Shown here: in pieces, positions 1 to 8,301 of the stretch
Layout of the letters: the number at the start of each line of letters is the position of its first letter
How positions within the stretch are numbered: the first letter of the stretch is position 1
Assembly (NCBI RefSeq): GCF_001425665.1
Contig: NZ_LMCX01000001.1
Span: 1,550,570 to 1,614,569, forward strand
Direction of reading: 5' to 3'
Source: Yonghaparkia sp. Root332
GTDB taxonomy: Bacteria > Actinomycetota > Actinomycetes > Actinomycetales > Microbacteriaceae
Length of the DNA stretch: 64,000 bases
Position numbers and translations under genes: made by a program
Notes under the pieces: model-generated
Databases searched by the model: none
What the model was told of the DNA's origin: nothing
The model's input: only the letters and a program-made list of their open reading frames with translations

Positions 1-1
1 G

Positions 2-643
2 AGCGAGTTCGTCACGGCCATCCAGCTCGACACCAAGCTCGACGGCATCCCGTCGTCGGTGCTGCAGCAGGCTCTCGGCCAGGCGAAGGACGCCCGCATG
101 GCGATCCTCGCGGTCATGAACCAGGCGATCGACGCGCCCGACGAGATGGCCCCCACGGCTCCTCGCGTCATCAGCGTGCAGATCCCGGTCGACAAGATCG
201 GCGAGCTGATCGGCCCGAAGGGCAAGACGATCAACGCGATCCAGGACGAGACCGGCGCCCAGATCTCGATCGAGGAGGACGGCACGGTCTACATCGGCGC
301 CGTCGACGGCCCCTCGGCCGAGGCCGCCCGCGCCCGCGTCAATCAGATCGCCAACCCGATCAACCCCGAGGTCGGCGAGCAGTACCTGGGCACCGTCGTG
401 AAGCTCGCGGCGTTCGGCGCGTTCGTGTCGCTCATGCCCGGCAAGGACGGCCTGCTGCACATCAGCGAGGTCCGCAAGCTCGCCGGTGGCAAGCGCGTCG
501 AGAACGTCGAGGACGTGCTCAGCGTGGGTCAGAAGATCCTCGTCGAGATCACGAAGACCGACGACCGGGGCAAGCTGTCGCTCGCGCCCGTGCTCGCCGA
601 CGGCGAGGGCGCCGAGGCGCCCGCCGAGGGCGAGGACGGCTAG
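2..643 (+). CDS. pnp: Polyribonucleotide nucleotidyltransferase, C-terminal part
   Basis: The frame is open from base 2, so the gene enters from the left edge. PNPase is the phosphorolytic 3'-5' exoribonuclease that degrades mRNA. The visible 213 residues are the end of the second RNase PH domain, a KH domain with the GxxG loop (IGPKG, about residue 70), and an S1 RNA-binding domain (about residues 120-190, with [15 protein letters not shown]). The tail is Gly/Glu/Asp-rich. The 3' end is intact, with a TAG stop followed by a strong hairpin. Family assignment is secure from the KH-S1 order; the catalytic RNase PH core lies outside the window. Confidence 0.95.
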   Translation, partial: SEFVTAIQLDTKLDGIPSSVLQQALGQAKDARMAILAVMNQAIDAPDEMAPTAPRVISVQIPVDKIGELIGPKGKTINAIQDETGAQISIEEDGTVYIGAVDGPSAEAARARVNQIANPINPEVGEQYLGTVVKLAAFGAFVSLMPGKDGLLHISEVRKLAGGKRVENVEDVLSVGQKILVEITKTDDRGKLSLAPVLADGEGAEAPAEGEDG

Positions 644-657
644 TCCGACCCGAGCAC

Positions 658-708
658 CGAACGACCGGATGCCCGCTCCCGACCCCGGGGGCGGGCATCC
701 GTCGTTCG
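658..708 (+). terminator. Bidirectional intrinsic terminator after pnp
   Basis: An 18-bp inverted repeat with one bulged C (arms 658-676 and 691-708) closes a 14-base loop just after the pnp stop. There is no long T tract, which is usual at this GC content. It lies between two convergent genes and can serve both. Confidence 0.75.
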
Positions 709-717
709 CGGCGAGCG

Positions 718-1248
718 CTACTCGGTGCGCGAGAGCCCCGAGAGCACGGCGCGGCCGATGAGGTGGTCGCGCAGGATGAAGCCGAGCAGCGCGGGCGTCG
801 CGTCCTCGGGGACCTCGATCGACGGGACGTCGAGGGCGTTGACGATGAAGTAGTACCGGTGGTCGCCGTGGCCCGAGGGCGGCGCAGCGCCGAGGAAGCG
901 CTTGAGACGCAGCTCGTTCGCGACCGTCACCGCGCCCTCGGGCAGGAGCCCGGCATCCGGGTCGCCCGCGTTCGCCGGGAGGGATGTGCACGAGGCGGGC
1001 AGGTTGTAGACCGCCCAGTGCCACCAGCCGCTGCCGGTCGGCGCGTCGGGGTCGTACATCATGACGACGTAGCTCTGCGTCCCCTCGGGGGCGCCGCTCC
1101 AGTGCAGGGCGGGGGAGCGGTCCTCGCCGCCGGCTCCCGCGATGCCGGAGCGCGCCCACTGGGGCAGCTCTTCGCCCTCGGCCAGGTCGGGGCTCGAGAG
1201 CGCGAAGGTCGGAACGTCGGGCAGTCGCCACAACGGGTCGTTGGTCAC
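718..1248 (-). CDS. YbhB/YbcL (PEBP-like) family protein
   Basis: A 176-residue protein of the phosphatidylethanolamine-binding/Raf kinase inhibitor-like family. It shows the family ligand-pocket motif DPDAPTGSGWWHW around residue 60 and the late strand RYYFIVNALD. Bacterial members are small cytosolic or secreted proteins, and their physiological ligand is generally unknown. The GTG start is chosen because AGGAGG sits six bases upstream; an ATG nine codons earlier would place that site inside the gene. The gene is convergent with pnp and divergent from the rhodopsin. The 261 bases between it and the rhodopsin hold no gene, only a short AT-richer patch near 1320-1360. Confidence 0.85.
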   Translation of the reverse strand: MTNDPLWRLPDVPTFALSSPDLAEGEELPQWARSGIAGAGGEDRSPALHWSGAPEGTQSYVVMMYDPDAPTGSGWWHWAVYNLPASCTSLPANAGDPDAGLLPEGAVTVANELRLKRFLGAAPPSGHGDHRYYFIVNALDVPSIEVPEDATPALLGFILRDHLIGRAVLSGLSRTE

Positions 1249-1509
1249 GGTAGGCCTCCTGAGGCGTCGATCCATCGTGCGGATGCTCCTACCGTGCCAT
1301 GCCTCCCCGTACGACCCCTCGGATCTATGCAAATTCATGCAGTTTTTCCCCAGGTGATGCACAGCGCGCTCAAGCCGCACTGGGGGGTTATTCCGACACT
1401 CAACGATAGATTCGCGACCGTCAACCCAAGCCGGAGGGGCCCACGACCCGATGGAGTCACTACCGCCGTTCGCCCCCGAACGGCGCCTCACACGATTCGA
1501 AGGAGAACT

Positions 1510-2244
1510 GTGGACTTCCAGATTGTGCAGGCGTTCTTCATGCTCGGCTTCGTCGCGATGGCGGCGGGCACTCTGTGGTTCTTCATGGAGCGGAACGATC
1601 TCAAGCCGGAGCTGAGGTCCGTCGCGACGTACGCCGCGGTCATCACCTTCGTCGCGTCCGTCCTCTACTACGTCATGAAGGACATCGTCGCGTTCCCCGG
1701 CGGCGCCATCGACGCTGCGGCCGTCGAGGCGACCGCTCCGATCCGATACATCGACTGGCTCATCACGACCCCGCTGCTGCTCATCGAGTTCGGCATCATC
1801 GTCGCGCTCGCGGGTGCCGCGAAGAAGGGCCTCGTCACCCGCCTCGTGATCGCCGACATCATCATGATCGTCACCGGCTACCTCGGCGAGATCGGCGAGC
1901 CCGGCTCGGCCGGCAACGTCGTCTTCTTCGTGATCTCGGTGCTGGCGTGGCTCTACATCGTCTACGCGATCTTCCAGGTCAAGGTCGGCGGCGCGCCCGA
2001 GCACGTCAGGCGCGCGGTCTCGATCATGCGCCTGTTCGTGATCATCGGATGGTCGATCTACCCGCTCGGCACGGCCACGCAGGAGTTCCTCGAGCTCAGC
2101 GGAAGCGACCTCGCCGTCGCCGCGAGCGCCGCCGCGATCATCTACGTGATCGCCGACGTGCTCAACAAGGTCGGGTTCGGCATCGTCGCGGTCAACGCGG
2201 CGAAGAAGTCGTCGGGCATCGACGAGGTGCACCCCGCCTCGTAG
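1510..2244 (+). CDS. Microbial (type 1) rhodopsin, predicted outward proton pump
   Basis: A 244-residue seven-helix retinal protein. Schiff-base Lys220 lies in helix G (DVLNK, with counterion Asp216). Helix C reads RYIDWLITTPLLLIE, giving the proton-pump triad Asp82-Thr86-Glu93 with Arg79; GWSIYPLG in helix F is the conserved retinal pocket. Leu90, at the proteorhodopsin spectral-tuning site, suggests green absorption. Phe140 aligns with proteorhodopsin Phe152, so the carotenoid-antenna window of xanthorhodopsin-like pumps is probably closed. By my alignment the helix B histidine of proteorhodopsins and actinorhodopsins is replaced by Leu52 or Tyr53. No signal peptide is seen. GTG start with AGGAG at 1501-1505. 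No carotenoid or retinal synthesis gene is nearby, so retinal must come from elsewhere. Confidence 0.93.
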   Translation: MDFQIVQAFFMLGFVAMAAGTLWFFMERNDLKPELRSVATYAAVITFVASVLYYVMKDIVAFPGGAIDAAAVEATAPIRYIDWLITTPLLLIEFGIIVALAGAAKKGLVTRLVIADIIMIVTGYLGEIGEPGSAGNVVFFVISVLAWLYIVYAIFQVKVGGAPEHVRRAVSIMRLFVIIGWSIYPLGTATQEFLELSGSDLAVAASAAAIIYVIADVLNKVGFGIVAVNAAKKSSGIDEVHPAS

Positions 2245-2259
2245 CCCGAGAAGATCCCC

Positions 2260-2293
2260 GATGCGGTCGCGCCTGTGGGGGCGCGGCCGCATC
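2260..2293 (+). terminator. Terminator hairpin after the rhodopsin gene
   Basis: A 14-bp inverted repeat with one G-T pair (2260-2273 and 2280-2293, six-base loop) begins 16 bases after the rhodopsin stop. No T tract follows. Confidence 0.65.
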
Positions 2294-2443
2294 GTGGCAT
2301 CCGGACCGGAGCATCCGACCTTTCGTCATTCACGGTCGGATAACGATGGCGTGGCGGAGTCGAGAGGACGTCGATTCGAGCGCTACCGTGTGGCCACGTT
2401 CCGACCCCGCGGCGACCCGGCCGCAGCTCGAAAGGCCCCGACC

Positions 2444-3502
2444 GTGACCGACACGAGGGGCGGCGCCGACCTGATGGCGTCGCCGCCGATGACCTCCCCG
2501 TCATCGATGCCCAGCGCACCCGCCTCTCCGGCCGCGGCATCCTCGCCCTCGTCTCCCGCCGATTCCTCGGCCGACGTCCCGGTCCGGTGGCGGCGCATCG
2601 GCCCGAGCGCTCTCCGCGTCTTCCCCCTCGCTCTCAGCGGCACGACCTTCGGCTGGACCGCCGACGAGTCGACCACGACGGCGATCCTCGATCGCTTCCT
2701 CGAGCTCGGCGGTTCGTTCATCGACACCGCCGACTCCTACGCCGGCGGACGCAGCGAGATCATGATCGGCAACTGGATGCGCCGCCGCGATGCGCGCGAC
2801 CGTCTGACGATCGCGACCAAGATCGGCAAGAGCGCCGACAGCCCCGGCCTGTCGGCGCGCGCGGTCGAGTCCGCCGTCACCGCGTCGCTGGATCGGCTCG
2901 GCGTCAGCAGCATCGACGTGCTGTATCTGCACATCGACGACGAGTCGGTGCCCTTCGAGGAGACCCTGGCCGCGGTGGACGAGCTCATCCGTGACGGTCG
3001 GGTGCGCGCCTTCGGCGGCTCGCACCACACTCCCGACCGGCTGCTCGAGGCGCGGATCGCGGCCGGCCAGCTCGGGGTCGCGCCCATGATCGCGCTGCAG
3101 AACCACTACAACCTGCTGCACCGCACCGAGTTCGAGGGCGGCCTCGCGCGGGTCGCCGCCCAGCTCGACCTCGGCGTCATGCCGCGCTTCGCGCTCGAGG
3201 GCGGCTTCCTGACCGGGAAGTACCGCGGGCGCGCCGATCTCGAGCGGCACCGGCGCGGGTCGGCGGCGGCGAGGCACCTCACGCGCCGCGGGATCCGCAT
3301 CCTCCACGCCCTGGATCGCGTCGCGGCCGACGTCGGAGCGCCCGTCGCGACCGTGTCGCTCGCCTGGCTGCTCAGTCGTCCGCGCGTCGTCGCCCCGGTC
3401 GTGTCGGTGAGCGGGGCGGAGCAGCTCGACGCGGTGATGGCCGCGCCGTCGCTCGTGCTCGGCCGGCACCATCTGACGGAGCTCGACCGCGCGAGCTCCT
3501 AG
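2444..3502 (+). CDS. Aldo/keto reductase family oxidoreductase
   Basis: A 352-residue (alpha/beta)8-barrel NADPH-dependent reductase of the AKR superfamily. The catalytic tetrad is recognisable: Asp and Tyr in FIDTADSYAGG, Lys in TIATKIG and His in LYLHIDD. Substrate cannot be predicted. The first 45-50 residues are a Ser/Pro/Ala-rich stretch ahead of the barrel, unusual for the family. That makes the start uncertain: GTG 2444 follows GAAAGG, ATG 2474 follows GAGGGG at 13 bases, and ATG 2513 is also possible. The gene is monocistronic and convergent with the TetR gene. A weak hairpin (6-8 bp) lies in the 50-base gap downstream. Confidence 0.85.
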   Translation: MTDTRGGADLMASPPMTSPSSMPSAPASPAAASSPSSPADSSADVPVRWRRIGPSALRVFPLALSGTTFGWTADESTTTAILDRFLELGGSFIDTADSYAGGRSEIMIGNWMRRRDARDRLTIATKIGKSADSPGLSARAVESAVTASLDRLGVSSIDVLYLHIDDESVPFEETLAAVDELIRDGRVRAFGGSHHTPDRLLEARIAAGQLGVAPMIALQNHYNLLHRTEFEGGLARVAAQLDLGVMPRFALEGGFLTGKYRGRADLERHRRGSAAARHLTRRGIRILHALDRVAADVGAPVATVSLAWLLSRPRVVAPVVSVSGAEQLDAVMAAPSLVLGRHHLTELDRASS

Positions 3503-3552
3503 CCGCACGGTGTCCCGCTCGGCGGCCGCGACTGCCGGTGCGGAGGAGGCGG

Positions 3553-4146
3553 TCAGCGCGCGGTCTCGCCGATGACGCGGTCGAACACGCGGCGCAGGGC
3601 CGAGCTCGCGGCGATCACGTCGCCCACGTGGCTCCAGGCCATCGCGCCGTCGTAGGCGAGCATGAGCTCGTCGGCGGCCTCGCCCGGCAGCGGGTGGTCC
3701 ATCCTCGAGAGCGTCGATTCGAAGATCTCGTGCAGCGACTCGTGGAACTCGGTGACGACGACGCGCACCGGGTGCGTCGGGTCGGGGAACTCCGCTGCGG
3801 CCTTCTGGAAGGGGCACCCGCGGTAGCCGGGGGCGTTCACCTGCGCGACCACGGCATCCGCCACCAGCCGGAGCCCGACGCGCGGGTCGGCGTGGGCGGC
3901 GACGAGGCCCTCGAACGACTCGATCGAAGCGTCGCGCCGCGTTGAGATGTACTCGAGCACGAGGCGGTCCTTCGAGCCGAAGTGCTTGTAGAACGTCGCC
4001 TTGGTGACCTTCGACTCCGAGATCAGCAGGTCGACGCCGACCTGGCGGATGCCGTCGTCGTAGAACCGGCGCATGGCGGTCTCGAGGATCCGGGCCTTCG
4101 CAGGGGCGACACGCCGTGCGGCCTCGAGGGGGGCGCTGACCGTCAC
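3553..4146 (-). CDS. TetR family transcriptional regulator
   Basis: A 197-residue repressor. The N-terminal helix-turn-helix (about residues 15-60) ends in the typical TetR sequence KATFYKHFGSKDRLV, and the rest is the all-helical ligand domain. A CPFQKAAAEF segment near residue 115 supplies a cysteine that could take part in sensing, though that is speculation. GTG start with GAGGAG seven bases upstream; the frame extends five codons further but would swallow that site. An 8-bp perfect palindrome lies in its own promoter region, which suggests autoregulation. Its target could also include the divergent phosphatase gene, because the operator is in their shared spacer. Confidence 0.9.
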   Translation of the reverse strand: MTVSAPLEAARRVAPAKARILETAMRRFYDDGIRQVGVDLLISESKVTKATFYKHFGSKDRLVLEYISTRRDASIESFEGLVAAHADPRVGLRLVADAVVAQVNAPGYRGCPFQKAAAEFPDPTHPVRVVVTEFHESLHEIFESTLSRMDHPLPGEAADELMLAYDGAMAWSHVGDVIAASSALRRVFDRVIGETAR

Positions 4147-4285
4147 GGTGTGTCTCCTCACTGCAGCGCTGCCGATGTCGTCGATCGGGGGTCGGGACGA
4201 CAGGGGCGCTGCATCTGCTTCGCGAGGAGTGGGTAGCTCCTCCGACCGCTCCGGAGAACCGGCTCGATGCGATCACTGTAGCAGG

Positions 4286-4307
4286 GGACAGACCGGGTTG
4301 TCTGTCC
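4286..4307. promoter_or_regulatory. Palindromic operator in the tetR/phosphatase spacer
   Basis: GGACAGAC and GTCTGTCC form a perfect 8-bp inverted repeat with a six-base spacer, the size and symmetry of TetR-family operators. On the minus strand a TACAGT -10 (plus-strand ACTGTA, 4275-4280) lies just downstream, and the repeat would cover the -35 region of the tetR promoter. Confidence 0.6.
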
Positions 4308-4407
4308 GCATTTGAATTCCTTTCGTTCCCCAATCCGGGGGGTCGGCCGTTCACCGACCCGCACGAGCGCGATGACATAGGGTCGAGGGCGACGAAGGAG
4401 TGCGATC

Positions 4408-5010
4408 GTGTCCCGGTACGTGTACCTCGTGCGCCACGGCGAGCAGCAGGACGCCGAGCACGGGCTCCCCGACGGCCCGCTCAGCGGGCGCGGTCAGCGG
4501 CAGGCGACGGCGATCGCGGAGCGACTCAGCGGCGTGCCGTTCGCGAGCGTGCACACCTCGCCGCTCCAGCGGGCGGTCGAGACGGCGCGCACGATGACCG
4601 CGCGCATGCCCTCGATCGAACCCGTGCCGACCGCGCTGCTCATGGACTGCATCCCCTCAGGGCCCTCGCCCGACATGCCGCACGCCTTCGAGTCGTTCTT
4701 CGGGGGCGTGACCGAGGCCGAGATCGCGGCCGGTGAGGCGCAGATGGCCGACGCGACCGCCGAGTGGCTCTCGCCCTCGCGGGACGATCGCCACGACCTG
4801 CTCATCACCCACAACTTCGTCATCGCCTGGTTCGTGCGCGAGGTCTTCGACGCACCCGCCTGGCGATGGATGGGCGTCAACCAGGCCAACTGCGGCCTCA
4901 CGATCATCCGCGTGCGCTCGGCGAAGCCGCCCGTGCTCGTCGCGCACAACGACCTGGGGCACCTGCCCGTGGAGCTGCGCACCGGACTCCCGGTCGACCA
5001 GCCCTTCTGA
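4408..5010 (+). CDS. Histidine phosphatase superfamily protein (phosphoglycerate mutase-like)
   Basis: A 200-residue protein with the catalytic LVRHGE motif at residues 7-12 (phospho-acceptor His10) and the second catalytic histidine in LLITHNF near residue 134. The family removes phosphate from small metabolites, nucleotides or proteins. The substrate here is not evident, and the short form argues against a glycolytic mutase. GTG start preceded by GAAGGAG; a TAGGGT -10 at 4378-4383 gives a short leader. It is the only gene of its unit and converges with the MpaB-family gene. Confidence 0.9.
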   Translation: MSRYVYLVRHGEQQDAEHGLPDGPLSGRGQRQATAIAERLSGVPFASVHTSPLQRAVETARTMTARMPSIEPVPTALLMDCIPSGPSPDMPHAFESFFGGVTEAEIAAGEAQMADATAEWLSPSRDDRHDLLITHNFVIAWFVREVFDAPAWRWMGVNQANCGLTIIRVRSAKPPVLVAHNDLGHLPVELRTGLPVDQPF

Positions 5011-5034
5011 GCGGCCGCGAACGTCCGAGAGCGC

Positions 5035-5934
5035 TCAGGCGTTCTGGCCCGCGAGGCGCTCCAGACGCAGCTGGGTGAACCGCATGCTCGACGACTCGGT
5101 GCCGAGCACCGCGCGCATGACCGCGAGCATCAGGCGCGTGGCCGTGATCGCCGGCCACCACGGGCGACGCAGGCCGAGCATCCGCCGATAGCGATCGGGG
5201 AGGGAGGCGACCGCGCCGGCGAAGAGGATGCGGTACGCGGGCCCCACCGCACGACCGAGCTGCGGCGACCGGAGCCAGCGCACGGCGTCGTCGACGCGCT
5301 CGTCGCGCCGCAGGACGGGGATGTAGGAGGCGATCGCGGCGTCGAGCTCGGCACGCGAGCGCGGCGGGTCGACCATCCCCATGAGCTCGCCCGCGATCGC
5401 CCACTCGCGCACGTACTGGTCGGAACCGCCGGGGATCGGTCCTCCCCAGGTCTCGTGCGAGCCGATGAAGGCGTCCGCGAAGACGCAGTGCACCCAGCCG
5501 ATGAGGTCGGCGTCGTCGGCGCGGTAGGCGCGCGGGGCGCCGTCCGGGCCCGCGTACTCGCCGCGCACGCGCTCGTGGAGGCGCGACACCCATGCGCAGC
5601 CGGCCTCGGCCCGGGTGCGGTCGGCGAAGGTCGTCGTGAGCACCCAGCGCACCGTGCCGGCGAGGCGGCCGAGCGGGTCCTGCTGGTAGCGGCTGTGGTC
5701 GTGGACTCCGGCCATCGCGCCCGGGTGGAGGGTCTGCATGAGGAGGGCGCGGATCCCCGCCACGATGGTCGGGGTTCCGTTGTGCACGACCCACACCGCG
5801 GAGCCCGGCCCGAAGAAGCCCTCGTCGTCGCCGCTCTCGAGGGCGCTCACCCAGGCGGGGACGCCGTCGGGATCGCCCGAGAAGATGGTGAGGATGCGCG
5901 CCCTCGCACGACGGAGGACGGCGGGTCGCGGCAT
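5035..5934 (-). CDS. Oxygenase MpaB family protein (DUF2236)
   Basis: A 299-residue, mostly helical protein of the MpaB/rubber-oxygenase-type domain family. Typical segments are HPGAMAGVHDHSRYQ, VSRLHERVRGEY and WVHCVFADAFIGSHE; the histidines are those expected to ligate a b-type haem in the characterised rubber oxygenase relatives. In actinobacteria most members are uncharacterised. ATG 5934 is chosen although no clear ribosome site precedes it; the open frame extends 31 codons further into the persulfide promoter, which makes a longer protein unlikely. It is divergent from the persulfide operon, whose operator is about 65 bases upstream. Confidence 0.8.
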   Translation of the reverse strand: MPRPAVLRRARARILTIFSGDPDGVPAWVSALESGDDEGFFGPGSAVWVVHNGTPTIVAGIRALLMQTLHPGAMAGVHDHSRYQQDPLGRLAGTVRWVLTTTFADRTRAEAGCAWVSRLHERVRGEYAGPDGAPRAYRADDADLIGWVHCVFADAFIGSHETWGGPIPGGSDQYVREWAIAGELMGMVDPPRSRAELDAAIASYIPVLRRDERVDDAVRWLRSPQLGRAVGPAYRILFAGAVASLPDRYRRMLGLRRPWWPAITATRLMLAVMRAVLGTESSSMRFTQLRLERLAGQNA

Positions 5935-5989
5935 GAACGAGACTGTCGCACATCGCTCTGAGGGGCGATCGGGAGTCGGCTGGGAGCGC

Positions 5990-6017
5990 TTGCCAAAAAT
6001 ACCCCCGGGGGTATACT
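5990..6017 (+). promoter_or_regulatory. Promoter with palindromic CsoR/CstR-type operator
   Basis: TTGCCA (5990-5995) and TATACT (6012-6017) form a -35/-10 pair with a 16-bp spacer. The spacer is filled by the perfect palindrome ATACCCCCGGGGGTAT (5999-6014), the operator type bound by CsoR/CstR repressors. The start codon is only eight bases after the -10, with no ribosome site, so the mRNA should be leaderless. The likely repressor is the third gene of this operon. Confidence 0.85.
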
Positions 6018-6025
6018 CTCGCACC

Positions 6026-7690
6026 ATGACCCAGCCCCGAACCTATGTGATCGTCGGCGGAGTGGCGGGCGGCATGTCCGCCGCCACGCGCCTGCGCCGT
6101 CTGGACGAGACCGCCCGCATCATCGTCCTCGAGCGCGGCGAGCACGTCAGCTTCGCCAACTGCGGCCTGCCGTACCACGTGGGCGGCGTCATCGAGGATC
6201 GCTCCTCGCTCGTCCTGCAGACCCCCGCCGCCCTCGGAGCCCGGTTCGGGCTCGACGTGCGCGTGCGCACCGAGGCCGTCGCGATCGACCGCGAGGCCCG
6301 CACGGTGACCGCCCGATCGGTCGAGACCGGCGCGGAGGAGCGCATCGGCTACGACGCCCTCGTGCTGAGCACCGGCGCGAGCCCCGTGCGCATACCCATC
6401 CCGGGCGTCGAGCGCGGTCTCGCGCTGCGCGACCTCGCCGACATGGACGCGATCATCGAGCGCGCCCGCGACGCGCGCCGCGTCGTCGTCGCCGGCGGCG
6501 GCTTCATCGGTCTCGAGCTCGCCGAGAACCTCCGCCACCGCGGCCTCGAGGTCACGGTCGTCGAGATGCTGCCGCAGCTGCTGCGCCCCTTCGACGTCGA
6601 GATGGCCCACCTGGTCGCTGAGCGGATGCGCGCCCACGGCGTCGACGTCCGTCTCGGAACCGCCCTGTCGGCCATCGAGCCCGACCTCGTGGTGCTCGAC
6701 GGCGGCGCCGCGACCCTCGACGCCGACCTCGTCATCCTCTCCGTCGGCGTCCGCCCCGACACGGCGCTCGCCCGCGCGGCGGGGCTCGCGCTCGACGAGC
6801 GCGGCTACCTCGTCGTCGACGCGCAGCAGCGCACCTCAGACCCCTCCATCTGGGCCGTCGGCGACGCCGCGCTCAAGCAGCGCGCCGAGGGCGGCTCGGC
6901 TCCCGTCTGGCTCGCCGGGCTCGCGAACCGTCACGGCCGTCTCGCCGCCGACGCGATCGCCGGGCGCTCGCACGACGCGGTCCCCGCGTTCGGCACCGCC
7001 GTCATCGGCGTATTCGGCCTCACGGCCGCCGTCGTCGGCCGCACCGAGCGCGAGCTGCGCGAGGAGGGGCGGCGCATCCGCGTGATCCACACCCACCCGA
7101 GCGATCACGCCGGCTACTACCCGGGCGCGACCACGCTCTCGCTCAAGCTCATCGTCGACGCCGAGACCGACCGCATCCTCGGGGCGCAGGCGATCGGCGA
7201 GAACGGGGCGGACAAGCGCATCGACGTCATCGCCACGGCGATGGCGGGCGGCCTCACCGGTCGGCAGCTGGCCGACCTCGAGCTGGCCTACGCGCCGCAG
7301 TTCGCCTCGGCAAAGGACCCGATCAACATGCTCGGCTACGTCGACGACAACCTCATCGACGGGGAGGACAGCGTGCAGTGGCACGAGCTCGCCGACCGGC
7401 TCACCGAGGGCTGGCGTCTGATCGACGTGCGCACCACCGGCGAGAACGCGGCGGGCGCCATCCCCGGCGCCGAGCTCATGCCCCTCGATGAGCTGCGCGA
7501 GCACGCCGAGTCGCTGCGCGGCGAGCGCGTCATCGTGCACTGCAAGGTCGGGCAGCGCGGCCACACCGCGGCATCGCTCCTGCGGCAGTACGGTGTGACC
7601 GCGGCGAACCTCGACGGCGGCTACACGACGTGGCTCGCCGGCACGGCGGCGACCGCCGCCCCGACCCTGACTGGAGCATCCCGTGGCTGA
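6026..7690 (+). CDS. CoA-disulfide/persulfide reductase fused to rhodanese
   Basis: A 554-residue flavoprotein of the pyridine nucleotide-disulfide reductase family with a C-terminal rhodanese domain. The N-terminus has the FAD motif GGVAGG, single redox cysteine Cys46 (FANCGLPYH) as in CoA-disulfide reductases, and a second dinucleotide fold (VVVAGGGFIGLE, about residue 155). The rhodanese part (about residues 455-540) carries the loop HCKVGQRGH with its catalytic cysteine. Characterised fusions reduce CoA disulfide or CoA persulfide with NAD(P)H. The start is fixed by the leaderless promoter. The two following genes overlap it or one another, forming one persulfide-handling operon. Confidence 0.92.
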   Translation: MTQPRTYVIVGGVAGGMSAATRLRRLDETARIIVLERGEHVSFANCGLPYHVGGVIEDRSSLVLQTPAALGARFGLDVRVRTEAVAIDREARTVTARSVETGAEERIGYDALVLSTGASPVRIPIPGVERGLALRDLADMDAIIERARDARRVVVAGGGFIGLELAENLRHRGLEVTVVEMLPQLLRPFDVEMAHLVAERMRAHGVDVRLGTALSAIEPDLVVLDGGAATLDADLVILSVGVRPDTALARAAGLALDERGYLVVDAQQRTSDPSIWAVGDAALKQRAEGGSAPVWLAGLANRHGRLAADAIAGRSHDAVPAFGTAVIGVFGLTAAVVGRTERELREEGRRIRVIHTHPSDHAGYYPGATTLSLKLIVDAETDRILGAQAIGENGADKRIDVIATAMAGGLTGRQLADLELAYAPQFASAKDPINMLGYVDDNLIDGEDSVQWHELADRLTEGWRLIDVRTTGENAAGAIPGAELMPLDELREHAESLRGERVIVHCKVGQRGHTAASLLRQYGVTAANLDGGYTTWLAGTAATAAPTLTGASRG

Positions 7691-8003
7691 CGAGATCACC
7701 GTCGACGAGCTCGCGCAGCACCACGCGCAGGGCCCGATCGCCCTCATCGACGTGCGCGAGCCCGACGAGTACGCGGCGGCGCACGTGCCGGGAGCGCGGC
7801 TCGTCCCGCTCGGCACGGTGCCCGACGCGGTCGAGACGATGCCGCTCGACGAGCGCATCTACGTCATCTGCCACTCCGGCGCGCGCAGCCAGCGCGCCGC
7901 CGACTACCTGCTCGCGCGCGGCTTCGACGCCGTGTCCGTCGCGGGCGGGACCTCCGCGTGGGTGCAGCGCGGGCTCGACTACGAGACGGGGGCGCGACCG
8001 TGA
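7683..8003 (+). CDS. Single-domain rhodanese-like sulfurtransferase
   Basis: A 106-residue rhodanese domain with the active-site loop VICHSGARSQ (cysteine near residue 62) and the entry motif IDVREPDEY. It should accept and donate persulfide sulfur in the cytosol. GTG start, overlapping the reductase gene by eight bases, and its stop overlaps the regulator start (GTGA). The tight overlaps imply translation coupling and a shared job with the upstream fusion protein. Confidence 0.92.
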   Translation: MADEITVDELAQHHAQGPIALIDVREPDEYAAAHVPGARLVPLGTVPDAVETMPLDERIYVICHSGARSQRAADYLLARGFDAVSVAGGTSAWVQRGLDYETGARP

Positions 8004-8269
8004 CGACCATCCCGGCGGCCGAGGCCAAGAAGATCTCCAATCGCCTGCGCCGCGCGCAGGGGCAGCTGACCGCGGTGCTCGCGATGATCGAGGAGGGGCG
8101 TGACTGCCGCGAGATCGTGACGCAGCTGTCCGCGGCCTCGAGCGCGATCGACCGCGCCGGCTTCGCCCTCATCGCCTCGGCGATGAAGGAGTGCCTGCGC
8201 GACGACACCGGCGCCGACAACGACGTCGAGGTCGCCGACCTCGAGAAGCTCTTCCTCAGCCTCGCCTGA
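8000..8269 (+). CDS. CsoR/RcnR-family repressor, CstR-like persulfide sensor
   Basis: An 89-residue all-helical metal/persulfide-type repressor. Cys36 (GRDCREI) and Cys65 (MKECLRDD) sit at the copper-ligand positions of Mycobacterium tuberculosis CsoR, but the third ligand His61 is Ala61. Loss of that histidine with both cysteines kept is the pattern of CstR, which senses persulfides through a Cys-Cys crosslink. The genomic partners (persulfide reductase, rhodanese) agree. It should bind the palindrome at 5999-6014 and release it under sulfane-sulfur stress. GTG start overlaps the rhodanese stop by four bases. Confidence 0.88.
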   Translation: MTTIPAAEAKKISNRLRRAQGQLTAVLAMIEEGRDCREIVTQLSAASSAIDRAGFALIASAMKECLRDDTGADNDVEVADLEKLFLSLA

Positions 8270-8301
8270 CGACCCGGTCGTTCGCGCGCACCCGCTCGAC
8301 G

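Noticed and set aside
3503..3552. Terminator between the aldo/keto reductase and tetR
   Set aside because: Only six to eight imperfect pairs; not strong enough to list.
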